64,000 nucleotides of DNA from assembly GCA_039519185.1 (NCBI GenBank), contig CM076849.1, positions 74,705,784-74,769,783 of the forward strand, given 5' to 3'. The notes under the pieces are model-generated. The model was given only the letters and a program-made list of their open reading frames with translations, ran no database searches and was not told the DNA's origin. Shown piece by piece: positions 63,381 to 64,000 of this stretch; within the stretch, counting starts at the first letter, position 1; every line of letters begins with the position of its first letter. The stretch is from Astragalus membranaceus (taxonomy: Eukaryota > Streptophyta > Magnoliopsida > Fabales > Fabaceae). The position numbers and the translations under genes are program-made.

Positions 63381-63399
63381 CAATTGTGCAGTACCATCA

Positions 63400-63550
63400 A
63401 GTCCACCCTCCATCCTCTCATCAAACTGATTTTCCGTCTTCATTTCGCGTGTGAATCAGTTTGGAGTCAGCTTTTCTTTAATTGTGACTTTGAAGAAGTA
63501 AACATGGATGGTCCTTCAGGCTTTGAAGATAAATTTGGTCAGATGTATAC
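63400..63550 (+). pseudogene. Copia reverse transcriptase fragment, left part
   Basis: The frame reads FNCDFEEVNMDGPSGFEDKF and then GQMYT, the palm region before the RT active site (normally FLNGDLEEEVYM-like). It is split from its continuation at 63765 by a solo LTR. Confidence 0.65.
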
Positions 63551-63759
63551 TGTTGATTATAATTATTATAGTTCAATGTATCTTTTCATTATTCTTAGAT
63601 TGTACAATTTCCTAGACTAAGTATTAATATTCTTGTTTATACAACTTCCTAGGCCTTCAATGTAACTAGTGGATAATTAATCACTATATATAGAGGCTGT
63701 GTGATCTTGTTTGAGACAGACAGTATTTAGCATATGTGTCTCTATCGTCTCTCTTAACA
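63551..63759 (+). mobile_element. Solo copia-type LTR (209 bp) with TSD TATAC
   Basis: It starts TGTTGATTATAA and ends CTCTTAACA, and is flanked by TATAC (63546-63550 and 63760-63764). A TATATATAG box lies at about 63686-63694. It inserted into the copia RT fragment. The orientation is not certain. Confidence 0.82.
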
Positions 63760-63764
63760 TATAC

Positions 63765-64000
63765 CAATTGAAGAAGCCATTGTATAGCCCCGAACAGTCT
63801 TCAAGGGCATGGTCAAAATTCACCCAGTCAGTAAAGAGATGGGGATACACCCCTGGACAAGCAGATCAAACCATGTTTACAAAATTTGGCTCCAATGGGA
63901 TGATAGTCTATATTAATGATATCTTCCTTACTGGAGATGATGTGGTAAAAAAGAACTTGGCAGTAAAATGAGATCAAAGATTTTGGGTCACTAAAATACT
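63765..64000 (+). pseudogene. Copia reverse transcriptase fragment, right part
   Basis: The frame reads QLKKPLYSPEQSSRAWSKFT, SVKRWGYTPGQADQTMFTKF and IVYINDIFLTGDDVV. The catalytic box, normally Y-V-D-D, reads Y-I-N-D, losing one Asp. A stop follows near 63970. Lying in an importin-9 intron on the opposite strand, it should be spliced out with the intron. Confidence 0.8.

Overview
The window is plant nuclear DNA, most likely from a legume. The evidence for a legume is the Tekay, Tat and Sirevirus families seen here and the MULE-type MITE that begins GGCTTAAATAT and encodes nothing. About 80% of it is transposable elements. I recognise only two host genes that look functional: a DUF248-type methyltransferase (41013-42428, minus) and the C-terminal half of an importin-9 gene (59918-63055, minus, running off the right edge). 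The species call is an inference.

Layout, left to right. 1-7877 is a Tekay/Del chromovirus (element A, plus strand) with only the last 104 bp of its 5' LTR in the window, a PBS, gag-pro, pol with two frameshifts, and a 3253-bp 3' LTR that holds eight copies of a 161-bp repeat. 8191-21741 is a roughly 13.5-kb Tat-lineage Ty3/gypsy element (element C, minus strand). It has degenerate gag, protease, RT, RNase H, a second archaeal-type RNase H, and integrase. Antisense to these, next to the 3' LTR, lies a separate TATA-driven, intron-containing plant mobile domain (PMD) gene (9239-13988). 21742-31291 is a Sirevirus (Ty1/copia) arranged LTR-internal-LTR-internal on the minus strand; both internal regions carry the same large pol deletion, and a 2656-bp solo Tekay LTR with TSD TATAT is nested in the first LTR. 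31292-39977 is a second Tekay element (B, minus strand) with near-identical LTRs and a 538-bp microhomology deletion that removes the RT active site. 39978-40880 is an older copia remnant (gag start, PBS, LTR) into which B inserted.

After the methyltransferase gene come two related TIR transposons of Mutator-like type (42985-45805 and 45854-47719). Both carry broken PMD genes, and the first also carries a convergent MURA N-terminal-like ORF. 48230-48408 is a small MITE. 48901-54709 is a complete CACTA element (TSD GCT) that has captured pieces of a chloroplast ClpB3 gene and of a DUF3754-type gene. Nested in it are a 280-bp MULE MITE (perfect 9-bp TSD) and a Pack-MULE carrying an arabinogalactan-peptide gene. 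54713-59900 is AT-rich, with tandem repeats, a probable old gypsy LTR, a (CTT)n and a very long (TC)n tract. The importin-9 exons follow, and the window ends in a copia RT pseudogene inside an importin-9 intron, itself split by a 209-bp solo LTR with TSD TATAC.

The most interesting unit is the Tat element with its antisense, spliced PMD gene. PMD genes occur three times in the window in two unrelated transposon classes. In the Tat element the antisense orientation would let introns survive retrotransposition, because the genomic RNA is copied from the other strand. Element boundaries are supported by visible terminal repeats and target-site duplications. Lineage names come from recognised motifs and were not checked by database search.
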